Positions 25,915 through 34,284 of a DNA stretch of 64,000 nt are shown piece after piece. The notes below the pieces were generated by a model. That model saw only the letters and a program-made list of their open reading frames with translations, was not told the DNA's origin and made no database searches. Position 1 is the stretch's first letter, and every line of letters starts with the position of its first letter. Position numbers and translations under genes: made by a program. The DNA comes from Bacteroides sp. (GTDB taxonomy: Bacteria > Bacteroidota > Bacteroidia > Bacteroidales > Bacteroidaceae): contig JAFURM010000055.1 in the NCBI GenBank assembly GCA_017471925.1, forward strand, positions 1-64,000. Direction: 5' to 3'.

Positions 25915-27303
25915 GTGACTTTAATCAAATCCATTTCCGGTATCCGTGGCACCATTGGCGGACAGCCGGGCGAAGGACTGAGTCCGCTGGACATGGTCAA
26001 GTTTACCTCGGCCTATGCCACCCTGATGCGCCGTACCGCTACGGTGAAGAGCAACAAGATTGTCGTGGGGCGTGATGCCCGCATCTCCGGCGAGATGGTG
26101 AGACAGGTGGTGACCGGCACCCTAATGGGGATGGGATGGGACGTTGTGGACATTGACCTGGCCTCTACCCCCACCACCGAATTGGCCGTCGTGATGGAAG
26201 GTGCGGCCGGAGGCATCATCCTGACCGCTTCCCACAATCCCAAGCAGTGGAACGCCCTGAAGTTGCTGAACGAGCATGGGGAGTTTCTGAACAAGGAAGA
26301 GGGCAACGAGGTGCTCCGCATAGCCGAGGCCGAGGAATTCTGCTATGCCGACGTAGACCATGTGGGTTCCTATCGCAAGGATCTTTCCTATAACCAGAAG
26401 CATATAGACAGTGTGTTGGCACTGGACCTGGTGGACGTGGAGGCCATCCGCAAGGCAGACTTCCGCGTAGCCATCGACTGCGTGAACTCCGTGGGCGGTA
26501 TCATCCTGCCCCAACTGTTGGAGCAGTTGGGCGTGAAGCAGGTGGAGAAGCTCTATTGCGAACCTACCGGTGACTTCCGGCACAATCCCGAACCTTTGGA
26601 GAAGAACCTGGGCGACATCATGAACCTGATGAAGGGCGGCAAGGCTGATGTGGCCTTTGTAGTAGACCCTGACGTGGACCGTCTGGCCATGATTTGCGAG
26701 GACGGCACCATGTATGGCGAGGAATACACGCTGGTCACCGTGGCCGACTATGTGCTGAAGCACACACCGGGCAACACCGTCTCCAACCTCAGTTCCACCC
26801 GTGCCTTGCGCGACGTGACCCGCCGATATGGCGGAAGCTATCAGGCCTCGGCCGTAGGCGAAGTGAACGTCACCACGCTGATGAAGGAGACCCATGCCGT
26901 GATTGGCGGTGAGGGCAACGGCGGTGTCATCTATCCCGCCAGCCACTACGGACGGGATGCCCTGGTGGGCATTGCCCTCTTCCTGAGCCACCTGGCGCAT
27001 GAGGGCAAGCGCGTAAGCGAACTGCGTGCCGGCTATCCGGCCTATTTCATGGCCAAGAACCGTGTGGACCTCACACCCCAGACCGATGTAGACGCCATTC
27101 TGGCCAAGGTGAAGGAGTTGTACAAGGAGGAGGAAATCAACGACGTGGACGGCGTGAAGATAGACTTCCCCGACAAGTGGGTCCACCTGCGGAAGAGCAA
27201 CACCGAACCCATCATCCGCGTCTATAGCGAAGCCACCACCCCCGCTGCAGCCGAGGAGATTGCCCGGCAAGTGATGCAGGTCATTGAGGAACTGGCCCGC
27301 TAA
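25915..27303 (+). CDS. glmM: Phosphoglucosamine mutase
   Basis: 462-aa alpha-D-phosphohexomutase, most like GlmM, which interconverts glucosamine 6-phosphate and 1-phosphate for UDP-GlcNAc synthesis. The phosphoserine loop is TASHNPKQWNALK, the metal loop is DPDVDRLAMI, the sugar loop is GGEGNGGVI, and the phosphate-binding end is RKSNTEPIIRVYSEA. The start is GTG at 25915, giving MTLIKSISGIRGTIGG. Phosphomannomutase or phosphoglucomutase specificity cannot be ruled out by sequence. It is convergent with the Nudix gene, 6 bp apart. Confidence 0.9.
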   Translation: MTLIKSISGIRGTIGGQPGEGLSPLDMVKFTSAYATLMRRTATVKSNKIVVGRDARISGEMVRQVVTGTLMGMGWDVVDIDLASTPTTELAVVMEGAAGGIILTASHNPKQWNALKLLNEHGEFLNKEEGNEVLRIAEAEEFCYADVDHVGSYRKDLSYNQKHIDSVLALDLVDVEAIRKADFRVAIDCVNSVGGIILPQLLEQLGVKQVEKLYCEPTGDFRHNPEPLEKNLGDIMNLMKGGKADVAFVVDPDVDRLAMICEDGTMYGEEYTLVTVADYVLKHTPGNTVSNLSSTRALRDVTRRYGGSYQASAVGEVNVTTLMKETHAVIGGEGNGGVIYPASHYGRDALVGIALFLSHLAHEGKRVSELRAGYPAYFMAKNRVDLTPQTDVDAILAKVKELYKEEEINDVDGVKIDFPDKWVHLRKSNTEPIIRVYSEATTPAAAEEIARQVMQVIEELAR

Positions 27304-27309
27304 GTCCCT

Positions 27310-27816
27310 TTACTTATTCAGGAAGCATCTTTGCACCTCGCTCTCGAAGTTTGGGGTGAAGATGCCTTTCCCTATCTGTTCCCTGATTTCGGCAATGCTC
27401 CAGAAACGGCCGCCATCGGTCTCGTCACTGGGGCATACGGGACCGTCATAGACCGTCTTGTGCACAAAGACCAGCTCACGTTCACGCACGGAGTCGAAGA
27501 CATAGTGGGTCACGGCTTCGGGAGTGAAGTCGGTGATGCCCAACTCTTCGCGCACCTCGCGCCTCAGGGCCATCTCCACACTCTCTCCCAGATCCACATG
27601 GCCGCCTACCGAGGTGTCCCACTTGCCCGGCTGTATATCCTTCCAGGCCGGACGCTTCTGCAGGTAGAGTTCGCCCTGTGAGTTGAACACATGCAGATGC
27701 ACCACGGGGTGGAGCAGCCGGCTGCCGTTATGACACTCGCCGCGCGTGGCGGCTCCTGTGATGTTTCCCTCTTCGTCCACGAGGGGGAACATTTCCGCTG
27801 AATTGTCTTGGTTCAT
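27310..27816 (-). CDS. Nudix hydrolase
   Basis: 168-aa Nudix protein. A complete Nudix box is present: GGHVDLGESVEMALRRE followed by VREELGI, with all metal-binding Glu. The overall layout (ATRGECHNGSRLLHPVVHLHVF at the start) resembles YfcD-type or isopentenyl-diphosphate-isomerase-like Nudix enzymes. The substrate is unknown. It lies 37 bp downstream of queA on the same strand and is probably co-transcribed. Confidence 0.88.
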   Translation of the reverse strand: MNQDNSAEMFPLVDEEGNITGAATRGECHNGSRLLHPVVHLHVFNSQGELYLQKRPAWKDIQPGKWDTSVGGHVDLGESVEMALRREVREELGITDFTPEAVTHYVFDSVRERELVFVHKTVYDGPVCPSDETDGGRFWSIAEIREQIGKGIFTPNFESEVQRCFLNK

Positions 27817-27853
27817 CGTTGGATTGTTTTTGTTTCGGTCAGGGAATCAATAA

Positions 27854-29089
27854 TCAGGGTATCAGTAAGGAAGAGTCGCCATAGCTGAGGAACCGGAAGT
27901 CATGTGCCAGGGCATAGTCGTAGATTTTCCGCCAGTCCCCCTTCACGAAGGCAGAGACCAGCAGCAGCAGGGTGCTCTGCGGCTGATGGAAGTTGGTGAC
28001 GATGGCCTGCACGATGCGGTAGTCATAGCCCGGAGCGATGATGATTTGCGTGCTGCCGTGATAGGCCTCCATGCCGTGACGGTCCAGGTAGTCCAGGATG
28101 GCCTGCAAAGCCTCCGTGGGCGATGTCGCGGCCCACGTTTCGGACAGTTCATAGGGCTGCCACTGGCGCACGTGCAGCTGCTCCTCCGTGGCATCGGGAT
28201 GCTGCAAGAGAGTCAGGCCGATGTGGTAAAGGCTCTCCAAGGTGCGTACCGAGGTGGTTCCTACCGCCGTGGCCTGTCCGCCGTGGGCCAGGAGACGTTC
28301 TATCGTGTGTCGGCTCACGGAGATATATTCCGTATGCATCTCGTGTCCCTCTATCTCCTCGCTCTTCACGGGCTTGAACGTGCCGGCTCCTACGTGCAGG
28401 GTCAGCTCTTCCAGCTCCATGCCCCGCTGCTGCAGATTGTCCAGCACTTCGGGAGTGAAATGCAGTCCGGCTGTCGGTGCTGCCACCGAGCCTTTGATTT
28501 TGCTGTACACCGTCTGATAGGTCTCCTTGTCGCTCTCCTGCGTGGCGCGGTTCAGGTAGGGCGGGATGGGAAGTTCGCCGAAAACCTCCAGAATATCGGC
28601 AAAGGTCACCTCGGGATTGTCCCAACGGAAGTCCACCCAGTGGCTCGTGCCGTGACAGGCTCCCCGCTCTGCAGTGAGCGCCAGTGTGCGCCCCTTGACG
28701 TTCATCTCGCGATGCAAAGCTCCCTCCTTCCACTTCTTCAGGTTGCCTATCATGCAGAGCCAGGCGGCATGTTCCGTCTGCTGGAAGTTCAGCACATAGT
28801 CGTTGGGTTGTATCGGCTCTAAGCAGAAGACCTCGATGAGGGCTCCCGTCTCCTTGCGGAAGTGCAGGCGTGCCTGGATGACCTTGGTGTTGTTGAAGAC
28901 CATCAGTGTGCCCGGCTCCAGTTCCTCGGGCAGGTCACGGAAACAACGCTCGCCCACCGTGCCGTGGCGGTAGACCAACAGTTTGGAACGGTCACGCACG
29001 GGCAGGGGGAACTTGGCGATGCGCTCGTCCGGCAGGGGATAGTTGAACTCACTGATGCGGATATGCTTGGGATTCTCTTTCATTGTCAT
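27854..29089 (-). CDS. queA: tRNA preQ1(34) S-adenosylmethionine ribosyltransferase-isomerase
   Basis: 411-aa QueA, which adds the ribosyl group of S-adenosylmethionine to 7-aminomethyl-7-deazaguanine in tRNA to form epoxyqueuosine. Signature stretches: FNYPLPDERIAKFPL, LLVYRHGT, VFNNTKVIQARLHF, APTAGLHFTPEVL, HVGAGTFKPV, and TNFHQPQSTLLLLVSAF. The length is longer than the approximately 350 aa of E. coli, as often in Bacteroidota. Two in-frame ATGs (29089 and 29083) are possible starts. A full promoter lies just upstream. Confidence 0.95.
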   Translation of the reverse strand: MTMKENPKHIRISEFNYPLPDERIAKFPLPVRDRSKLLVYRHGTVGERCFRDLPEELEPGTLMVFNNTKVIQARLHFRKETGALIEVFCLEPIQPNDYVLNFQQTEHAAWLCMIGNLKKWKEGALHREMNVKGRTLALTAERGACHGTSHWVDFRWDNPEVTFADILEVFGELPIPPYLNRATQESDKETYQTVYSKIKGSVAAPTAGLHFTPEVLDNLQQRGMELEELTLHVGAGTFKPVKSEEIEGHEMHTEYISVSRHTIERLLAHGGQATAVGTTSVRTLESLYHIGLTLLQHPDATEEQLHVRQWQPYELSETWAATSPTEALQAILDYLDRHGMEAYHGSTQIIIAPGYDYRIVQAIVTNFHQPQSTLLLLVSAFVKGDWRKIYDYALAHDFRFLSYGDSSLLIP

Positions 29090-29103
29090 GCGGTTTTGCG
29101 CTG

Positions 29104-29134
29104 CAAAGTTAGTGCAAACTTCGTCATAAACAAA
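29104..29134 (-). promoter_or_regulatory. queA promoter
   Basis: On the minus strand, TTTG (29134-29131), a 19-bp spacer, then TAACTTTG (29111-29104). Transcription would start close to 29098, leaving a very short leader before the ATG at 29089 or 29083. Confidence 0.82.
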
Positions 29135-29151
29135 TAAGAGTCTCTCTTGAA

Positions 29152-29183
29152 TTTGCTTCTACACCCGCTTTGCACTATCTTTG
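29152..29183 (+). promoter_or_regulatory. Promoter of the DUF2027/Smr gene
   Basis: TTTG (29152-29155), a 20-bp spacer, then TATCTTTG (29176-29183). The -33 box is only 17 bp from the -33 box of the divergent queA promoter. The predicted leader is about 23 nt to the ATG at 29213. Confidence 0.88.
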
Positions 29184-29212
29184 CGGCAGTTATTCTAAAA
29201 GGAACGAGAAAA

Positions 29213-30370
29213 ATGATAAAGATTGGCGATAAGGTGCGCTTCCTCAGCGAAGTGGGAGGCGGCGTGGTTACGGGATTCCGTGGCAAGGACATTGTATTGG
29301 TGCAGGACGAGGATGGTTTCGACATCCCCATGCCGGCCCGTGAGTGTGTGGTGATAGAGACAGACGACTACAACATGCCCACACCGGCTGCCAAGGCCGA
29401 GGCACAACGCCGCAAGGAGGCCGAAGAGGCCGAACGCCGGCAGCAGAAGACGACCGTACAGCCCGTCATGGCCGGCCGTCAGGAGAAAGCGGCGGCACCA
29501 CAGGAGAGGACTCACGGCGTGGAACGTCCCCAAATCTCCGTCTACCGCCAGCCCGAGGTGAAGGGAGGCGACACGCTCAACGTCTACCTGGCCTTTGTGC
29601 CCGAAGACCTGAAGGCCGTCACCACCACCCCCTTCGAGACCCACTTGGTGAACGACAGCAACTACTACCTCTATTATACCTACCTCAGTGCAGAGGGCAA
29701 GGCATGGACCGTGCGCAGCCACGGCCTGGTGGACCCCAACACCAAACTGTTGTTGGAAGAGTTCGAGAAGAGCGAGCTGAACAACCGCGAGCGTGTGGCC
29801 ATACAGTTCATCGCCTTCAAGGACCGCCGCTCCTTCAGCCTGAAGCCGGCCGTCAGCGTGGAGCTGCGCATTGATGTGGTGAAGTTCTACAAGCTGCACA
29901 CCTTCCAGCAGACCGACTTCTTTGAGACGCCCGCCCTGATGTATGACGTGGTGAAGAACGACCTTCCCGCCAAGCAGGTCTACGTCTCGGCCGAGGAACT
30001 ACAGAGCGCACTGATGCAGAAGAAGAGCAGCGACGAGTCTCCCCGCCCGCAACAGACCATCGTGAAGCGCAGCGGCAAGAACGGCATTGTGGAGGTGGAC
30101 CTGCACATCGGCGAACTGCTGGACGACACGCGCGGCATGAGCAACAGCGAGATGCTGAACTACCAGTTAGAGAAGTTCCGCGAAGTGATGGAGCAATACA
30201 AGTCGAAGGCCGAACAGCGCATCGTCTTCATCCACGGCAAGGGCGACGGTGTGCTTCGTCGTGCCCTGCTGGACGAACTGAAGCGCAAATATCCCGTCTG
30301 CCGCCATCAGGACGCCTCCTTCCAGGAATACGGCTTCGGTGCAACAATGGTCACCATCAAGCGAGGCTGA
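29213..30370 (+). CDS. DUF2027 and Smr-domain protein
   Basis: 385-aa protein. Residues 1-55 form a small Tudor-like beta module ([34 protein letters not shown]), followed by an Ala/Glu/Arg/Gln-rich coiled linker (about 60-105), a central DUF2027 beta domain, and a C-terminal Smr domain (about 300-385) with DLHIGEL and [16 protein letters not shown]. Smr domains are nucleic-acid endonucleases related to the MutS2 tail. I start at 29213, right after the promoter and a GGAACGAG ribosome-binding segment, not at the longer frame from 29147. Confidence 0.88.
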   Translation: MIKIGDKVRFLSEVGGGVVTGFRGKDIVLVQDEDGFDIPMPARECVVIETDDYNMPTPAAKAEAQRRKEAEEAERRQQKTTVQPVMAGRQEKAAAPQERTHGVERPQISVYRQPEVKGGDTLNVYLAFVPEDLKAVTTTPFETHLVNDSNYYLYYTYLSAEGKAWTVRSHGLVDPNTKLLLEEFEKSELNNRERVAIQFIAFKDRRSFSLKPAVSVELRIDVVKFYKLHTFQQTDFFETPALMYDVVKNDLPAKQVYVSAEELQSALMQKKSSDESPRPQQTIVKRSGKNGIVEVDLHIGELLDDTRGMSNSEMLNYQLEKFREVMEQYKSKAEQRIVFIHGKGDGVLRRALLDELKRKYPVCRHQDASFQEYGFGATMVTIKRG

Positions 30371-30465
30371 ACAGCGAAGTGATGGATTTCAGGCACGGAT
30401 GGCACGGATAGGAACGCGGATTTAGACGTTGAAATGCTTCGCACGGTTGAAGCATCATTCCGCCA

Positions 30466-30488
30466 TTCCGCCATTCCGCCAATCCGCC
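30466..30488. repeat. Left copy of a 24-nt inverted repeat
   Basis: A CCGCC-rich segment built of ATTCCGCC and AATCCGCC units. Its reverse complement occurs exactly at 30895-30917; one further base (30489/30894) also pairs. The units themselves form a short direct repeat from 30458 to 30490. Confidence 0.85.
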
Positions 30489-30689
30489 AACGGGGGGCAT
30501 AGTTTTATTTTAAAGAAGAGGTAAGCGACATATCCAACTGAATGAACAATGAAAGAATGGATAATGAAGTTAGTTAGTACATTCTACACAAGAAGATGGA
30601 GAAGATAGAACAGTTGAATAGTGCATTCTTCACAGGAAGATGAAACTGCAAGTTACCCACCAATTGAGTACGTATCAACACCTATATCT

Positions 30690-30788
30690 GTTTTTCATTC
30701 CTTCATTCTTCTCTTCCTTCTTTCTACCCCTCCTTCTTTCTTTCCCTCTTTCATTCTACCTTTCCTTCATTCTTCCCTCCCTTCATTT
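30690..30788. repeat. Pyrimidine-rich low-complexity tract
   Basis: About 95 bases consist almost only of T and C with scattered A, arranged as repeated CTTC, TTCCTTC and TTTC blocks. G is absent from 30691 to 30790. It has no coding sense and could form an unusual DNA structure. Confidence 0.8.
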
Positions 30789-30894
30789 ATCCGTTTAAAT
30801 CCGTGTTATCCCGTGCCTAAAAAAATATCAGCAACGTATCGAAAGCACCGTAGCCAACAGGCGCAGTATGGTGTTTCCAAAACATTGGCGGGAT

Positions 30895-30917
30895 GGCGGA
30901 TTGGCGGAATGGCGGAA
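30895..30917. repeat. Right copy of a 24-nt inverted repeat
   Basis: Exact reverse complement of 30466-30488, built of GGCGGAT and GGCGGAA units. It is preceded by one more diverged unit (GGCGGGAT at 30887-30894). Confidence 0.85.
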
Positions 30918-30937
30918 ACTCACGATGAAGTACAGAC

Positions 30938-31006
30938 GCGATGCCCATCGTCTCTATAACGCGATGCCCCATGCGTCTATAATGCGATGCCCCATGCCCG
31001 TAGGCA
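30938..31006. repeat. 23-bp tandem repeat, about 2.7 copies
   Basis: Units at 30938-30960, 30961-30983 and partial 30984-31006 share GCGATGCCC and, in the first two, TCTATAA. The units diverge by a few bases. They lie about 140 bp before galM. Confidence 0.8.
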
Positions 31007-31044
31007 TAACCCACTTAAGTTTCGCAAGCTCAACTTTATGCATT

Positions 31045-31104
31045 TATGTTACAAAACATACATTTGTATATAGGGAGCTATAGATAAAAGTGTTACTTTT
31101 ACAC
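31045..31104 (+). promoter_or_regulatory. Dyad symmetries upstream of the arabinose operon
   Basis: TATGTT-ACAA-AACATA (31045-31060) and overlapping ATACA-TT-TGTAT (31058-31069) are palindromic. A weaker dyad GTGT...ACAC lies at 31090-31104 and overlaps a poor -7-like TACTTTTA (31094-31101). These are candidate binding sites for the AraR encoded four genes downstream. I cannot match them to a published operator with certainty. Confidence 0.45.
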
Positions 31105-31146
31105 CCGAAACGAGATAAACGTCTAATTTACAAACATAATAACACT

Positions 31147-32289
31147 ATGAAGAATTACTTCCTTACTGCAGGTTTGGCCCTTGTCCTGATGGCCTCCTGT
31201 GCGCCGAAAGAAGAAACGGCATTGAGCATGTCGGGGCTGAACCCCAAGAATTTCCAGACTGAAGTGAACGGTGCATCCACCAACCTCTACAGCTTGAAGA
31301 ACAAGGCGGGCATGGAGGTGTGCATCACCAACTTCGGCGGACGCATCGTCTCCATCATGGTGCCCGACAAGAACGGCGACATGCAGGATGTGGTGCTGGG
31401 CTTTGACAACGTGGACGACTACATCAACGTGCCCAGTGACTTCGGTGCTTCCATCGGACGCTATGCCAACCGCCTGAACCAGGGCAGGATAAGCATTGAC
31501 GGTGAGGAGATTCAGCTGCCGCAGAACAACTTCGGACACTGCCTGCACGGCGGTCCCAAGGGATGGCAATATCAGGTGTATGAGGCGAAGCCCGTGGACG
31601 AGAGCACGCTGGAGCTGGTGCGCATCTCGCCCGACGGCGACGAGAACTTCCCCGGCAACATGGTGGCCAAGGTGACCTACAAGCTGACCGAGGAGAACGC
31701 CATCGAGATTGCCTATGAGGCCACGACGGACAAGAAGACGGTGGTGAACATGACCAATCACTCTTACTTCAACCTGAGCGGCAATCCGCAGGCTCCCATC
31801 ACCGACCACCTGCTGTATATCAACGCTGACAGCTACACTCCGGTGGACAGCACCTACATGACCACCGGCGAGATTCTGCCCGTGGCCGGAACGCCGATGG
31901 ACTTCACCACGCCCAAGAGTGTGGGACAGGAGATTGACCGCTATGACTTCGAACAACTGAAGAACGGCAACGGCTATGACCACAACTGGGTGCTCAACAC
32001 CAAGGGTGACGCCTCACAGGTGGCCGTGAAGCTGGCTTCGCCCGTGACCGGCATCACGGTAGAGGTCTATACCAACGAACCGGGTATCCAGGTGTACTCG
32101 GGCAACTTCCTGGACGGCACCGTGACCGGCAAGAAGGATATTGTCTATGGCCAACGCACCGGCATCTGCTTAGAGACGCAGAAGTATCCCGACTCTCCCA
32201 ACAAGCAGTGGGCCGAGAGCAACGCCTTCCTGAATCCGGGCGAGACCTACAGGAGCTATTGCAAGTTCCAGTTCGGCATAGAGAAATAG
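31147..32289 (+). CDS. galM: Aldose 1-epimerase lipoprotein
   Basis: 380-aa GalM-type mutarotase that interconverts alpha and beta anomers of sugars, here probably L-arabinose. The signal MKNYFLTAGLALVLMAS ends in a lipobox Cys (ASCAPKE), so it is exported and anchored. Catalytic motifs: NRLNQGRISIDG, NNFGHCLHGGPKGW, NMTNHSYFNLSG, GYDHNW and CLETQKYPDSPN with the acid Glu. Start chosen at 31147, where the signal peptide begins. It is the first gene of the arabinose operon, 47 bp before the symporter. Confidence 0.92.
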   Translation: MKNYFLTAGLALVLMASCAPKEETALSMSGLNPKNFQTEVNGASTNLYSLKNKAGMEVCITNFGGRIVSIMVPDKNGDMQDVVLGFDNVDDYINVPSDFGASIGRYANRLNQGRISIDGEEIQLPQNNFGHCLHGGPKGWQYQVYEAKPVDESTLELVRISPDGDENFPGNMVAKVTYKLTEENAIEIAYEATTDKKTVVNMTNHSYFNLSGNPQAPITDHLLYINADSYTPVDSTYMTTGEILPVAGTPMDFTTPKSVGQEIDRYDFEQLKNGNGYDHNWVLNTKGDASQVAVKLASPVTGITVEVYTNEPGIQVYSGNFLDGTVTGKKDIVYGQRTGICLETQKYPDSPNKQWAESNAFLNPGETYRSYCKFQFGIEK

Positions 32290-32336
32290 GATTGCGAAAC
32301 TATTAGTATTAACCTTATTATAATATCACAAAGAAA

Positions 32337-34256
32337 ATGAGTTTATCTGGATTTGAAACCATTGATTTCGTCATCTTTGGTGCCTACATCATTATTCTCG
32401 TTGCCTTGGGTCTGTTCCTGAGCCGCAACAAGGACGGAAAAGAGAAAAGTGCCAACGACTACTTCCTGGCCGGCAACACACTGACCTGGTGGGCCGTAGG
32501 TGCCTCCCTGATTGCAGCCAACATCTCAGCCGAACAGTTTATCGGCATGTCGGGTACGGGCTATGCCGACGGCATTGCCATCGCTGCCTATGAGATTATG
32601 GCCGCCGTGACGCTCATCGTGATCGGCAAGTTCCTCCTGCCCATCATGATTGACCGCAAGATTTTCACCATTCCCCAGTTTCTCCACGAGCGATACAATG
32701 ACGGCGTGGGACTGGCCTTCTCCATCCTGTGGCTGTTCCTCTATGTCTTCGTGAACCTGACGTCGGTAGCCTGGCTGGGTGCCTTGGCCATCGAGCAGAT
32801 TCTGGGCGTGCAGGGTGTCATGGTCAGCATCTGGGGCATGGAAATCTCCATGCAGATGCTCATCATCATCGGCCTCTTCGTGGTGGCCGGCATCTACTCC
32901 ATCTATGGCGGTCTGGCCTCGGTGGCCTGGACAGACGTGATGCAGGTGACGTTCCTCGTGGGCGGCGGTCTGATCACGGCCTTCGTGGCACTGGGTGCCA
33001 TGGGTGAAGTGATGGACACAGACGCTCTCGGTGCCTTCTCGCAAATCTTCACCGACCTGACCAGCGGCAAGTATCTGAACGACCCCCACTTCCACCTCAT
33101 CATCCAGGAGTCTCACGACCCTGAAGCCTTTGCCAACGTGCCGGGCATCGTGGCCGTAGTGGGCGGTGTGTGGCTGACCAACCTGGGCTACTGGGGCTTC
33201 AACCAGTATATCATCCAGAAGGGTCTGGCCGCCAAGAGCATCGACGAGGCCAAGAAGGGTCTGGTGTTTGCCGGCTTCCTGAAGATTCTGATTCCCTTCA
33301 TCGTAGTGGTTCCGGGCATCTGTGCCTTCTACATCACGGAGCATCCCGACATGTTCTCGGGCATGAACCTGCAGGGTGAAATCATGCGTTCCGACGATGC
33401 CTATCCCTGGCTCATCCGCAACTTCACGCCGACCGGCATCAAGGGTCTCTCCTTCGCTGCCCTGACGGCCGCCATCATCTCTTCCCTGGCCTCCATGTTC
33501 AACTCCACCTCCACCCTCTTCACGATGGACATCTACAAGAAGTACATCAACAAGGGTGCTTCGGACAAGAAACTGGTGAACGTGGGCCGTCTCACGGCGT
33601 TGGCCGCCCTGGTCATTGCCGCCATTGCCGTGAAGCCTCTGCTTGGCGGACTGGACCAGGCCTTCCAGTACATCCAGGAATATTCCGGCTTCATCTATCC
33701 GGGCATCATCGTGGTCTTCGGTCTGGGTCTGCTGTGGAAGCGTGCCTCTTCCACGGCTGCCATCTGGACCTCCATCCTGACCATCCCGATGGGTGTCATC
33801 TTCAAGCTCTGCCTGCCCGACGTGGCCTTCCAGCTGCGTGCCGGCTACATCTTCATCATCCTGCTGAGCATCTTCGTACTGATTTCCTACTTAGACAAGA
33901 AGTATGTGAAGGCCGAAGCCATCTCGGAAGGCGACAAGCTCCAGATGCTGAAGTGGGCCAAGATTATCGGCTGTGCCGGAGCGGTGATGATTGTTGCCGC
34001 CATCGTGGTGGTGGCCCTTGGCAATTCCACAGCCTGGTCGGCCTACCTGAACGATATCGGCTTCCAGGCCTTCATCTTCTTCGGCGTATTGGTGGGCTGC
34101 AATGCCGTATGGCTCTACAGCAACTCCATCGACACCGTGAAGGACAGTAAGGCGTTGCCCATCAAGCTGGAACTGTTTGCCACGACACGCGGATACACCT
34201 ATGGCACCATCGGCATCTGCGTCATCACGGCTATCCTGTACATCAGCCTCTGGTAA
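32337..34256 (+). CDS. araP: Sodium/sugar symporter (SSS family), probable arabinose importer
   Basis: 639-aa solute:sodium symporter with about 14 hydrophobic segments, similar in size to SGLT-type transporters. Recognisable stretches: YFLAGNTLTWWAVGASLIAANISAEQFIGMSG, GGLASVAWTDVMQ, WGFNQYIIQKGLAAKS, and SLASMFNSTSTLFTMDIYKKYI. The substrate is inferred to be L-arabinose from its place between galM and the regulator AraR. The name araP follows usage for the Bacteroides thetaiotaomicron arabinose cluster. Glucose or xylose cannot be excluded from sequence. Confidence 0.88.
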   Translation: MSLSGFETIDFVIFGAYIIILVALGLFLSRNKDGKEKSANDYFLAGNTLTWWAVGASLIAANISAEQFIGMSGTGYADGIAIAAYEIMAAVTLIVIGKFLLPIMIDRKIFTIPQFLHERYNDGVGLAFSILWLFLYVFVNLTSVAWLGALAIEQILGVQGVMVSIWGMEISMQMLIIIGLFVVAGIYSIYGGLASVAWTDVMQVTFLVGGGLITAFVALGAMGEVMDTDALGAFSQIFTDLTSGKYLNDPHFHLIIQESHDPEAFANVPGIVAVVGGVWLTNLGYWGFNQYIIQKGLAAKSIDEAKKGLVFAGFLKILIPFIVVVPGICAFYITEHPDMFSGMNLQGEIMRSDDAYPWLIRNFTPTGIKGLSFAALTAAIISSLASMFNSTSTLFTMDIYKKYINKGASDKKLVNVGRLTALAALVIAAIAVKPLLGGLDQAFQYIQEYSGFIYPGIIVVFGLGLLWKRASSTAAIWTSILTIPMGVIFKLCLPDVAFQLRAGYIFIILLSIFVLISYLDKKYVKAEAISEGDKLQMLKWAKIIGCAGAVMIVAAIVVVALGNSTAWSAYLNDIGFQAFIFFGVLVGCNAVWLYSNSIDTVKDSKALPIKLELFATTRGYTYGTIGICVITAILYISLW

Positions 34257-34284
34257 TCTATAACTCAAACAAACGAAAACAGAA

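Larger units (their letters stand above)
30384..30820. repeat. CACGGAT-type repeat arms flanking about 0.4 kb
   Basis: The left arm at 30386-30425 (TTTCAGGCACGGAT, then CACGGATA, then ACGCGGATTT) is nearly the same as the left arm at 52.6 kb. A diverged inverted right arm lies at 30787-30820 (ATCCGTGTTAT, then CCGTGCCT). The two arms would pair imperfectly over about 30 bp. Confidence 0.65.
30371..31146. other. Repeat-rich intergenic region, no gene
   Basis: This 776-bp gap has no credible coding frame. It holds arms of a CACGGAT-type repeat, a 24-nt inverted repeat 400 bp apart, an imperfect 24-nt direct repeat (30577-30600 and 30621-30644), a pyrimidine-rich tract, 23-bp tandem repeats and small dyads before galM, most listed separately. 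It separates the Smr gene from the arabinose operon. Confidence 0.75.
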
